A stretch of DNA of 29,473 nt, from positions 1-29,473 of IMG/VR virus record IMGVR_UViG_3300032265_000589. The stretch is one strand, 5' to 3'. The notes below the pieces were generated by a model. That model saw only the letters and a list, made by a program, of their open reading frames with translations. It had not been told where the DNA came from and searched no databases. The translations under genes and the position numbers were made by a program. Shown in pieces: positions 22,366 to 28,971 of the stretch. This DNA is from a virus. Each line of letters begins with the position of its first letter. Within the stretch, counting starts at the first letter, position 1.

Positions 22366-22533
22366 ATGCTTGAACACGAAAAGAATTTACTCAAAACTAA
22401 AGAGTTAAAATCCATTAAAACAGAAACAGAAGAGGGTAAAGAAAAAAGAAGAATCCTCTTTACCCAATATCTAATTAACGTAAAAAACAGATTAAAAAAC
22501 AATGCACAAGTACCTCCCACAAGAACAACGTAA
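22366..22533 (+). CDS. Small basic hypothetical protein
   Basis: A 55-residue ORF starting one base after the preceding stop, highly Lys/Glu-rich and helical (HEKNLLKTKELKSIKTETEE), with a Pro/Thr tail. Its last 32 bases overlap the start of the glycosyltransferase gene in another frame, an unusually long overlap for this genome, and an inverted repeat lies in its middle. It is therefore less certain than its neighbours; the segment could instead be an untranslated leader. Confidence 0.4.
   Translation: MLEHEKNLLKTKELKSIKTETEEGKEKRRILFTQYLINVKNRLKNNAQVPPTRTT
22434..22465 (+). repeat. Inverted repeat upstream of glycosyltransferase
   Basis: GGGTAAAGA (22434-22442) and TCTTTACCC (22457-22465) form a perfect 9-bp stem with a 14-base loop, 36 bases before the glycosyltransferase ATG. 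No T tract follows, so it may be a leader structure or operator and not a terminator. Confidence 0.6.
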
Positions 22534-23959
22534 GAAAATCCTATTCATCAGCGATACCATTACTGGTATTTCAGGAGTAGCAAATGTATCCAAGGACATA
22601 GTCCTACATACATCCCAGCACTTTAATTATATTAGTGTAGGTGTATCATTAAACCCAGGAACAAAAGGTCAAAGGTTTGATTTATCCCAGGCAACTAACC
22701 AAGAGGTTGGAATTACAGATGCTTCTGTATTCAGTGTCGAATGGGATAAATACGCAGACCCTGAGTTCCTAAGGCAAGTAATATCTATAGAGAAGCCAGA
22801 TGCCCTTGTATTCATTACAGACCCTAGACAGTATGTAGATTTGTTTGGGATGGAGCACGATATCCGTACCGGAGCTATCAATGGTAAGCCCTGCCCGATG
22901 ATTTACATCCAGGTGTGGGATAACTTTCCTCAACCTAACTACAACTCTAACTTCTACAAATCAGTAGACCTTTCACTTTGTATCAATAAGCAAACAGCAC
23001 TTATTAACGAAATGATTCTAAAAGGTGAAGAGACAAAGCCAATCATTAAGTATTTTCCACATGGAGTAAATGTAGATAAGTTTAAGCCTATTCCTAAAGA
23101 TGACGATGGTCTTTTAACTGTAAAGCAACACCTATTAGGTACAACTGATACTGATCTAGTTATCTACTTCAATTCTCGTAACATTCGCCGTAAGTGTATA
23201 AGTGATTTGATTATGGCATTTAAAGGACTATTAAGAACCCTTACTGTAGAGAAGGCCAAGAAGGTATTCCTTGTATTACATACTCAACCTATTGACGAGA
23301 ATGGAACAGATTTACCTAAAGTAGTTACCGCCTTATTAGGAGAGCAATCTTCACAGGTAATCTTTGACAATGTACTTTATACCCCTGAGCAGTTAAATGT
23401 AAGATACAATATAGCTGATGTTACATGCCTTACTTCTAATGCAGAAGGGTTTGGTCTTAGTGGCCTAGAATCCTTAGCTGCAGGTACACCAGTGATAGTT
23501 AATGTAACCGGTGGTATGCAAGATTATTGTAGGTTTGAAGACGAAGACGGTAAATGGTTTACCCCTAATGAGAAGATATGGTCTAATCACAATAAGACAT
23601 ATACCAAACATGGAGAGTGGACATTCCCAGTTTACCCAAGTGTTAATACAATAGTAGGTTCCGTACCTACCCCTTACATCTTTGAAGATATTGCTTCATT
23701 CAGGGATATAACTGACAGGTTGATTGAAGTGTATGGCATGGATAAACATGACTTACAAGACTGTGGGCTAAAGGGTAGAGAGTGGGTTCTGAGTGAAGAG
23801 TCTAAAATGTCTCTGGACTATATGGCTAGTTCATTTATAGATGAAGTAGACAACTTACTTGACACCTGGAAACCTCGTGAGAAGTACACTGTAGAGAAGG
23901 TAAATAAACCTAAAGCTCAATTAGAAATAAATTTCCCTGATTATATCTTCCAAGAGTAA
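22502..23959 (+). CDS. GT4-family glycosyltransferase
   Basis: A 485-residue cytoplasmic GT-B glycosyltransferase. The N-terminal Rossmann-like half opens with KILFISDTITGISGVANVSK, the glycine-rich acceptor-side loop of GT4 enzymes. The C-terminal half has the donor-binding strand DLVIYFNSRNIRRKCISDLI and the retaining-enzyme EX7E motif in EGFGLSGLE, followed by AAGTPVIVNVTGG. No membrane segment or signal peptide. The sugar and acceptor cannot be read from sequence. Phage glycosyltransferases modify DNA bases, host cell-surface glycans or virion proteins. Nucleobase-modifying enzymes are often of other GT folds, so surface or virion glycosylation is equally plausible. Confidence 0.88.
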   Translation: MHKYLPQEQRKKILFISDTITGISGVANVSKDIVLHTSQHFNYISVGVSLNPGTKGQRFDLSQATNQEVGITDASVFSVEWDKYADPEFLRQVISIEKPDALVFITDPRQYVDLFGMEHDIRTGAINGKPCPMIYIQVWDNFPQPNYNSNFYKSVDLSLCINKQTALINEMILKGEETKPIIKYFPHGVNVDKFKPIPKDDDGLLTVKQHLLGTTDTDLVIYFNSRNIRRKCISDLIMAFKGLLRTLTVEKAKKVFLVLHTQPIDENGTDLPKVVTALLGEQSSQVIFDNVLYTPEQLNVRYNIADVTCLTSNAEGFGLSGLESLAAGTPVIVNVTGGMQDYCRFEDEDGKWFTPNEKIWSNHNKTYTKHGEWTFPVYPSVNTIVGSVPTPYIFEDIASFRDITDRLIEVYGMDKHDLQDCGLKGREWVLSEESKMSLDYMASSFIDEVDNLLDTWKPREKYTVEKVNKPKAQLEINFPDYIFQE

Positions 23960-23967
23960 TCAAACCT

Positions 23968-23975
23968 TATCTTTG
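23968..23975 (+). promoter_or_regulatory. Possible -7 element upstream of tRNA-like gene
   Basis: TATCTTTG, a perfect TAnnTTTG, ending 12 bases before the tRNA-like sequence. No TTG is found 19-21 bases upstream, so the promoter is incomplete by consensus. Confidence 0.4.
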
Positions 23976-23987
23976 TGATATAACAAA

Positions 23988-24066
23988 GAGTCAGTGAGCG
24001 TAATGAGGGGCGGTTCCCGAATCCCCAACGTGGTAGCTATTCCCGGTTCGAATCCGGCCTGACTCC
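23988..24066 (+). tRNA. tRNA-like element, anticodon uncertain
   Basis: GAGTCAG (23988-23994) and CTGACTC (24059-24065) form a perfect 7-bp acceptor stem. CCCGG-TTCGAAT-CCGGC (24042-24058) is a T arm with a canonical T loop and one C-C mismatch at the stem base. The total length of 78 bases plus a discriminator is tRNA-sized. The centre does not fold cleanly: a D arm AGCG/CGGT has a G-G mismatch, and the best anticodon arm (CCCGA/ACGTG, loop ATCCCCA, anticodon CCC, Gly) has two mismatches. GGGG (24007-24010) could instead pair with CCCC (24023-24026). It may be a degenerate tRNA, a decoy or another tRNA-shaped RNA. Confidence 0.55.
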
Positions 24067-24081
24067 TTAAATAAACAATTT

Positions 24082-24918
24082 ATGGATAAACTAAAGGCAC
24101 TTTTTAAAGATAACTGGAAATCGATAATCTTGTCCTACTTCTTGTTTGCTGTCAATTCTATACTGAGTATCTCGTACCCTAAACTACTGGGCAATACCAT
24201 TGACCATCTAATGTCAAAAGATTATTTTTATATCTGGTATTTAATACTTACATTTGCAGTGATGATGTTATTTGGGTACATCGGTAGGATTTACGACATA
24301 CAAGTATTCTCAAGAATCCACAGGAAGTTCGCTTCCACCGAAACACAAAAACAACTCGAAAAAGGTGTGGAGTCCACCAAGATTAACGGCAGGATAAACA
24401 TGTTAGGTAACGTAGTAAGGTTCTTTGAGGTTGACGTAGTTACCGTACTCAACACTACTTTCGGTGCTGTTGGCTCTTTGTATTTCTTAACTTTGGTTAG
24501 TTGGAAGCTATCAGGTCTCCTGTTACTTACAGGAGCAGCATTAGCAGGATTAAGCTACAACTATTCACCTAAGGCAGCGGAGCTTACCAAAGCTGGTAAT
24601 GACCTCAGTGAAGACCAATCAGATGTGGTATCCAGCAGGAAGATATCTTTGATTAACAACTTACTTAGAGCTTCTCAGAAGCTATCTATAAGAAGAGCTA
24701 AGCTAGATGCAGGGTTCAGTCTCAGTATACAGGGTATAGTATATGGAAGCGTTACAGCCTTACTCACATACTATGTTATGTTCAACAAGGTTACAATTGG
24801 AAGTGTGTTCTCGACCTACCGGTACATGTTTGACTTTTGTAACTCACTTATTGGTGTACCATTTATAGTTACATCCTATCTGCAAATTAAAGATGTTATT
24901 AAAAGATTAGAAGAATAA
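24082..24918 (+). CDS. ABC-exporter transmembrane domain, no ATPase
   Basis: A 278-residue membrane protein resembling the type-1 ABC exporter transmembrane domain. There are about six hydrophobic segments, near residues 14-32, 48-66, 130-148, 150-166, 215-235 and 250-268. Long polar helical stretches between them (IHRKFASTETQKQLEKG, ELTKAGNDLSEDQSDVVSSR) correspond to the intracellular coupling loops. The SYPKLLGNTIDHLM start is typical of exporters. A full exporter continues with a nucleotide-binding domain of about 230 residues; here the protein stops after KDVIKRLEE and no Walker motifs follow in the next genes. It may borrow a host ATPase, poison a host transporter, or be a remnant. Confidence 0.78.
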   Translation: MDKLKALFKDNWKSIILSYFLFAVNSILSISYPKLLGNTIDHLMSKDYFYIWYLILTFAVMMLFGYIGRIYDIQVFSRIHRKFASTETQKQLEKGVESTKINGRINMLGNVVRFFEVDVVTVLNTTFGAVGSLYFLTLVSWKLSGLLLLTGAALAGLSYNYSPKAAELTKAGNDLSEDQSDVVSSRKISLINNLLRASQKLSIRRAKLDAGFSLSIQGIVYGSVTALLTYYVMFNKVTIGSVFSTYRYMFDFCNSLIGVPFIVTSYLQIKDVIKRLEE

Positions 24919-24920
24919 AT

Positions 24921-25313
24921 ATGATAACAAAAGAACAGTTTGAAAGTTACCTAGCTGCTAAAGGAGCAATAGAAGATAAAGCACTTCAAGTAGCTGAGAT
25001 ATTAAATGAAGTAGATAAAGATAGATATCCACTTTATAAAGCATGTAGAGAGGTTGAAATCGACGAAGATGAGATTTTTATTCGATCAGTAACAGGCCAC
25101 TACTACGATGATGGTGTCGGATATAGCTTTAAACTAGAACTACTTTATAAATCAAATGAAGAGATTAAAGCACAAGCAATAACCGAGAGAGATGAACGAG
25201 TTAGACTGTTAAAAGAAAAACAAGCAGAAGCTCGTAGAACATCAGAAGCAGGAATGGAAGCAAAAGAAAGAGCTTTATACGAAGTATTAAAAGTAAAATA
25301 CGAAAATAAATAA
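24921..25313 (+). CDS. Hypothetical protein with C-terminal coiled coil
   Basis: A 130-residue acidic protein starting two bases after the ABC-domain stop. The N-terminal 95 residues look alpha/beta (EIDEDEIFIRSVTGHYYDD). The rest is a charged helix (ERDERVRLLKEKQAEARRTS, continuing AGMEAKERALYEVLKVKY) likely to form a coiled coil. No family recognised. It and the next gene both begin ATGATAAC, probably coincidental. Confidence 0.55.
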   Translation: MITKEQFESYLAAKGAIEDKALQVAEILNEVDKDRYPLYKACREVEIDEDEIFIRSVTGHYYDDGVGYSFKLELLYKSNEEIKAQAITERDERVRLLKEKQAEARRTSEAGMEAKERALYEVLKVKYENK

Positions 25314-25316
25314 GTC

Positions 25317-25769
25317 ATGATAACAGAATACAATTTAGATTTCCTGTTAGAAAATACAGGATGTTATGAGAAAAGTAAAGTAGAAAGTCTCTTTCCAAAA
25401 GAAAGAGAAGTAGTTAGCTATGAAGATATACTACAGAGTAGCATTTCTCTTAAGGATAAGTACTGGTTCTTTTGTAAAAGAGTTTTTACAGATAGTCAAA
25501 ACAAACATCTTGCTATTAAAATAACACAAGTTGTTCTTCCTATCTGTGAGGAGAAGTTCCCCGAAGACGGTAGACCACGTAAAGCAATAGAAGCTGCTAG
25601 ATTATACCTAGCAGGTGAGATAGTTAAGGAGGAGCTAGAGGCTGCTGCTAGGGCTGCTGCTGATGCTGCTAGTGTTGCTTGTTGGGCTGCTGCTAGGGCT
25701 GCTACTAATTTAAAATACACAAAAGAGTTGGAAGAATTATTAATAAACTTTATAGAAGAAAACAAATAA
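25317..25769 (+). CDS. Ala-repeat protein, possibly Imm5-like
   Basis: A 150-residue protein with an alpha-helical N-terminal half, then FPEDGRPRKAIEAARLYLAG (79-98) and an alanine-rich repeat region (EAAARAAADAASVACWAAAR, 104-123). The RPRKAIEAARxYLxGE segment followed by Ala-rich helices is, from memory, the layout of the Imm5-like family of predicted immunity proteins, also widespread in phages without an assigned job. No toxin gene is adjacent. The repeat is encoded by GCT-rich DNA with an exact 18-base direct duplication, so its length may vary between relatives. Confidence 0.6.
   Translation: MITEYNLDFLLENTGCYEKSKVESLFPKEREVVSYEDILQSSISLKDKYWFFCKRVFTDSQNKHLAIKITQVVLPICEEKFPEDGRPRKAIEAARLYLAGEIVKEELEAAARAAADAASVACWAAARAATNLKYTKELEELLINFIEENK
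25641..25703 (+). repeat. GCT-rich direct repeat
   Basis: GCTGCTGCTAGGGCTGCT occurs exactly at 25641-25658 and 25686-25703, 45 bases (15 codons) apart, with further GCTGCT between. It encodes the AAARAA blocks of the Ala-rich protein. Confidence 0.85.
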
Positions 25770-25777
25770 GACAAGTT

Positions 25778-26302
25778 ATGATACACTCAATTAAAGGTTT
25801 TTTCCGTAGGATAAAAAACTTAGTAAGGTGGTTTCCAATTATATGGAATGACCATGATTGGGATCAATGGTACATCTATGAGATCCTCAAATTCAAACTA
25901 AAGAATCAAGCAGAATATATTGGACATCATGACAGACATACACGTGCCCAACGTGATGCTCAAATCATGAGACTGTGTGTAAGATTGATTGACAAACTAC
26001 AGAATGAATGGTACAGTAGTGAATATCAGGATTATCATGAACCAAAGTTCAATTGGAATGATTCTAAAACACATCCAGACAGTTGGGAATTAGATATTGA
26101 AGAAGATCCAAATCACCGTTTTGATGAATACTTTAGAAAGTATCCACGCATCTATAAGCAGGTTATAGACAATCCTAACCCAAGATATAGCTTAGATACT
26201 GTATCAGCTATTGCTATGAATGTAGGACACATCAACGAAGAAAGAGCACATAAATTACTATTCACTATTCTTGAGAAAAATATTAGGAGGTGGTGGGATT
26301 AA
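25778..26302 (+). CDS. Conserved-looking phage protein of unknown function
   Basis: A 174-residue protein rich in Trp, Asp, His and Arg. The opening (GFFRRIKNLVRWFPIIWNDH, then DWDQWYIYEILKFKLKNQAE) and the HHDRHTRAQRDAQIMRLCVRL segment are a pattern I recall from many phage hypothetical proteins, always without assigned function. The polar C-terminal half repeats acidic and aromatic clusters and ends RRWWD. No membrane helix or catalytic motif is clear, although the many His/Asp could bind metal. Confidence 0.65.
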   Translation: MIHSIKGFFRRIKNLVRWFPIIWNDHDWDQWYIYEILKFKLKNQAEYIGHHDRHTRAQRDAQIMRLCVRLIDKLQNEWYSSEYQDYHEPKFNWNDSKTHPDSWELDIEEDPNHRFDEYFRKYPRIYKQVIDNPNPRYSLDTVSAIAMNVGHINEERAHKLLFTILEKNIRRWWD

Positions 26303-26313
26303 AATAAAGAAAT

Positions 26314-26478
26314 ATGAATAAAGCTGAGAGTACTAGATGTTACCTTAATTATCTTGATAAGAATAGAGGTTGGTTCAATTCGACTACATTTAAACCTCAA
26401 TGTATTATAAACGGTAAAGTAGTGAACCTATTAACTATCGAGGAGTTTGAATTAACAAATAAAGAATATGAACAATAA
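26314..26478 (+). CDS. Small hypothetical protein
   Basis: A 54-residue ORF starting at ATG 26314 (leader AAAGAAATATG), overlapping the thyA start by 11 bases. The sequence (CYLNYLDKNRGWFNSTTFKP, then a short acidic helix LTIEEFELTNKEYEQ) has no recognisable domain. The compact spacing on both sides supports translation. Function unknown. Confidence 0.55.
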   Translation: MNKAESTRCYLNYLDKNRGWFNSTTFKPQCIINGKVVNLLTIEEFELTNKEYEQ

Positions 26479-27133
26479 ACTAGATAAGCAGTACACAGAC
26501 CTCCTTCAAGACATACTTGATAATGGTGTAAAAAAAACAGATAGAACAGGTACAGGTACACTGTCAGTATTTAGTAGAGAAATTAGACATAAAATGTCTG
26601 ATGGATTTCCGTTACTGACTACAAAGAAGATGTACTTTAAGGGTGTTGTAACTGAATTATTATGGTTCTTACAAGGACGTACTGATTTACGTTATTTACT
26701 TGAGAATGATTGTAATATTTGGGATGGGGACGCTTATAAGGCTTATGAAAAGGCTTATGAAAAGGACCCCTCCATAGGACTATCTTTACTTGTTGCAAGA
26801 GTAGACGGTAAACATACATACCAAAAACCAACAAAAGAAATGTTTATTGCTATGATTGAGGCTGATGATGAGTTTTCAAGGACATGGGGTGATTTAGGTC
26901 CGATTTACGGGGCACAATGGAGAAGTTGGAAGTTCACAGATAAGTTTACAAATGGAGAACAGATTGCTTATGTAAATGGAAAGGTAGACCAGATTGCAAA
27001 TTTAATCAAAGACCTTAAAACAAATCCAGATAGTAGACGATTAATGGTAAATGCTTGGAATCCATCTGATTTACCAATCACTGATAATAGAAGTGATGAT
27101 GAATTGTATAATGACTATCTGAAACAGATTTAG
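26468..27133 (+). CDS. thyA: Thymidylate synthase, N-terminal part of split gene
   Basis: The first 221 residues of a thymidylate synthase, the folate-dependent enzyme making dTMP from dUMP. Visible family motifs are DRTGTGTLSVF (phosphate-binding Arg 26), GFPLLTTKK, ELLWFLQGRTDLRYL, IWDG, GDLGPIYGAQWRSW and NPDSRRLMVNAWNPSDL (Arg 190, Arg 191). The catalytic Cys is not here; it lies in the second part at 27914. Two insertions relative to the E. coli enzyme are seen: about 50 residues after IWDG, including a tandem AYEKAYEK, and a polar extension after NPSDL ending at DDELYNDYLKQI and TAG. If translated alone it cannot be active; it needs the other half in trans or RNA joining. Confidence 0.9.
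   Translation: MNNKLDKQYTDLLQDILDNGVKKTDRTGTGTLSVFSREIRHKMSDGFPLLTTKKMYFKGVVTELLWFLQGRTDLRYLLENDCNIWDGDAYKAYEKAYEKDPSIGLSLLVARVDGKHTYQKPTKEMFIAMIEADDEFSRTWGDLGPIYGAQWRSWKFTDKFTNGEQIAYVNGKVDQIANLIKDLKTNPDSRRLMVNAWNPSDLPITDNRSDDELYNDYLKQI
26741..26764 (+). repeat. Tandem 12-base repeat inside thyA
   Basis: GCTTATGAAAAG is repeated exactly in tandem (26741-26752, 26753-26764), with a partial third unit GCTTATAAG just before. It encodes AYEKAYEK in a lineage-specific insertion of the enzyme. Confidence 0.85.
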
Positions 27134-27165
27134 TTATTTTACTCAACTTTATTGATATTTATAAT

Positions 27166-27174
27166 AAAGGAGGT
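27166..27174 (+). promoter_or_regulatory. Strong Shine-Dalgarno sequence for homing endonuclease
   Basis: AAAGGAGGT, nine bases before the ATG at 27184. It is a near-perfect ribosome-binding site, unlike the A/T-rich leaders without Shine-Dalgarno of the other genes here. Confidence 0.75.
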
Positions 27175-27183
27175 AGTGTCATT

Positions 27184-27921
27184 ATGATAATTTATAAAAC
27201 AACTAATAATGTTAACGGTAAAATTTACATTGGAAAAGATAAAAAAAATAATCCAAAATATTTAGGTTCTGGTAAAATACTTAAACAAGCAATTACTAAG
27301 TATGGTACAGAATCGTTTACAAAGGAAATTATCGAGGAGTGTGAAGATGAAAAGATTTGGTTAGAAAGAGAAAAGTATTGGATTGAATATTTTAACGCAA
27401 TTAAATTAGGGTATAACATTGCACTTGGTGGAAGTGGTGGTGACACGATTTCTAATCACCCAAACAGGGATGAGATTAGAAAAAAACATAGTGAAAAAAT
27501 GAAAGACCCAAAAATTAATAAGAATAAAGAAAAGGGTAGAAAACTTATTATTAAGAAGCGAGATGACCCTAATTGGGTTAACCCTAGACTCGGTAAGGAA
27601 AGTCCCTTAATTGGTAGACCTAACGGACGAAAGGGTATATCTAACCCAGTACATTCTGAATGGATGAAAGAAAATAATCCAATGAAGGGTAAAACACATT
27701 CCGATGAAATAAAAAAGTTTCTAAGAGAGATAAACCAAAAACCTAAAAAAGAGGAACATAAAAACAAAATTAGTGAATCAGCACCAAATAATAAAAAATG
27801 TATTATTGAAGGGGCTGAGTACAGGAGTGTAGCATATGCCAGTAAAGTCTTAGGTATTTCAGAAAACACTGTTAGAGGTAGGGTTAAGAATAAAAATTTT
27901 AAAAATTGGAATTATGAATGA
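27184..27921 (+). CDS. GIY-YIG homing endonuclease
   Basis: A 245-residue homing endonuclease that would cut thyA alleles lacking the insertion and so spread itself. The catalytic domain opens with IIYKTTNNVNGKIYIGKD (GIY-YIG signature) and has the conserved Glu in WLEREKYWIEYF (about 60-71). The middle has NUMOD3-type repeats (NPRLGKESPLIGRPNG; NPMKGKTHSDEIKKFLREIN). The C-terminus (CIIEGAEYRSVAYASKVLGI, continuing SENTVRGRVKN) is a NUMOD1/IENR1-type DNA-binding helix-turn-helix. This is the domain order of T4 I-TevI, which sits in the T4 thymidylate synthase intron. Here the gene fills nearly the whole 786-base insertion, and its stop (TGA 27919-27921) lies inside the second thyA part. It is A/T-richer than the flanking thyA, consistent with transfer. 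Confidence 0.93.
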   Translation: MIIYKTTNNVNGKIYIGKDKKNNPKYLGSGKILKQAITKYGTESFTKEIIEECEDEKIWLEREKYWIEYFNAIKLGYNIALGGSGGDTISNHPNRDEIRKKHSEKMKDPKINKNKEKGRKLIIKKRDDPNWVNPRLGKESPLIGRPNGRKGISNPVHSEWMKENNPMKGKTHSDEIKKFLREINQKPKKEEHKNKISESAPNNKKCIIEGAEYRSVAYASKVLGISENTVRGRVKNKNFKNWNYE

Positions 27922-28534
27922 GAAGTTAACAAAAGAAGAGTTTTTGAAAAAATTAAAAACTGATGAGGATTTTAATAGTAAATTCGGCAGAAAAAATATT
28001 ACTGAAGGTAAACAAGTACTTCCCCCATGCCACTATGGATTTCAATGTTATACTAGAGAATTAAATTTGGAGGAAAGAAGAGAGATTGCTAGAAATAAAT
28101 TAAATCCTAGAGAATGGGCAGATGTTATTAAATTAGCTCATTACAATGAGACTTATGATAAGTACAATATTCCAACCAGAGCATTATCATTGAAATGGAA
28201 TCAACGTTCAGTTGATACGCCATTAGGTTTGCCATTTAATATAGCATCTTATGGTCTATTGTTAGAGATACTTGCAAAAGAAGTTAACATGGTACCAGAT
28301 GAATTGATTGGTAGTCTTGGTGATTGTCATATTTACCTAAACCAAATTGAAGGTGTTAAAGAACAGATTGGAAGAGAAGGGTATATGTTACCAACACTTA
28401 AGCACATGAAAACTGATGCTTTCTATAAGTCATTATCTGAAGATCAATCACTGTACACACATTTAGATAATACGGACTTTCAAATTGAGAATTATCAATC
28501 ACACCCATCAATTAAATTCCCTTTATCAAATTAA
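27914..28534 (+). CDS. thyA: Thymidylate synthase, C-terminal part of split gene
   Basis: A 206-residue continuation of thymidylate synthase carrying the nucleophile Cys 39 in LPPCHYGFQ. It also holds the dUMP-binding WNQRSVDTPLGLPFNIASYG (Arg 98, Asp 101, Asn 109), GDCHIYLNQI (His 139, Tyr 141), and the family C-terminus HPSIKFPLSN. The first 36 residues (NEKLTKEEFLKKLKTDEDFN...) are polar and helical, filling the same surface loop as the tail of the first half. Its ATG at 27914 overlaps the endonuclease stop by eight bases, so it could be translated by termination-reinitiation. Codon AAT (27917) follows in frame from ATT (27128-27130) if bases 27131-27916 are removed, giving an uninterrupted LKQI-NEKL. 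Confidence 0.9.
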   Translation: MNEKLTKEEFLKKLKTDEDFNSKFGRKNITEGKQVLPPCHYGFQCYTRELNLEERREIARNKLNPREWADVIKLAHYNETYDKYNIPTRALSLKWNQRSVDTPLGLPFNIASYGLLLEILAKEVNMVPDELIGSLGDCHIYLNQIEGVKEQIGREGYMLPTLKHMKTDAFYKSLSEDQSLYTHLDNTDFQIENYQSHPSIKFPLSN

Positions 28535-28539
28535 AAATT

Positions 28540-28878
28540 ATGGATTTTCATATCGGACAAATAGTTTATCATAGAGATGTCTATGAACATAGAGAACCAC
28601 TAGAAATAGTCGGTATTCGTAAAGATGAGTTGGAACTCGAAGGTGATTATAGTGGTGGAACTAATGGAGTAAAACAAAAATCATGGTTACCAATAAAAGG
28701 TGTTTCAGTAGTGTATAATTATGCATATAAAAAGAAATGTAGAGATACTGCGGTTGCAATTGAAGAATTGGCAAAACCGGTTGATAGAAATGGAGATACA
28801 ATGACAAGTACCATGTTTGACTTACTTGATATGGTATTTAGATTAACAACCGATGTTTCATATAACCCCGAATGTTAA
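28540..28878 (+). CDS. Hypothetical protein
   Basis: A 112-residue protein five bases after thyA. The N-terminal half looks like a small beta-barrel (FHIGQIVYHRDVYEHREPLE, then GVKQKSWLPIKGVSVVYNY), similar in style to short SH3-like phage proteins. The C-terminal half is helical. Two Cys (68 and 112) are isolated. No family is assigned with confidence. Confidence 0.55.
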   Translation: MDFHIGQIVYHRDVYEHREPLEIVGIRKDELELEGDYSGGTNGVKQKSWLPIKGVSVVYNYAYKKKCRDTAVAIEELAKPVDRNGDTMTSTMFDLLDMVFRLTTDVSYNPEC

Positions 28879-28881
28879 ATT

Positions 28882-28971
28882 ATGAACGAAAGTAAACTAT
28901 GCGACAAACACGGCATTTTACATCCAGTAAATATACCATGTCCTAAATGCCTAGAAGAGAAAAATAACTAA
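28882..28971 (+). CDS. Zinc-knuckle microprotein
   Basis: A 29-residue ORF between two coding genes, three bases after one stop and three before the next ATG. It has CDKH (7-10) and CPKC (20-23), a C-x2-H/C-x2-C set able to bind one zinc ion. Despite its size, perfect packing and the metal-ligand pattern make it a likely gene. Similar tiny zinc proteins occur in other phages, without known function. Confidence 0.55.
   Translation: MNESKLCDKHGILHPVNIPCPKCLEEKNN

Noticed and set aside
24082-24918. Complete drug exporter
   Set aside because: No Walker A, signature or Walker B motifs occur in this protein or the two genes after it.
27131-27916. Group I intron carrying the endonuclease
   Set aside because: The boundaries (T at the exon end, G at the insert end, restored frame) would fit, but only 53 bases lie outside the ORF upstream and none downstream. 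I see no guide complementary to CAGATT and no P7-like pair; AGACTC/AAAGTCCC near 27586-27606 is explained by the NUMOD3 coding sequence.
26468-28534. Intein in thymidylate synthase
   Set aside because: The first part ends in a stop codon, the insert has its own start and ribosome-binding site, and no intein splice-site Cys/Ser or HN motif is seen.
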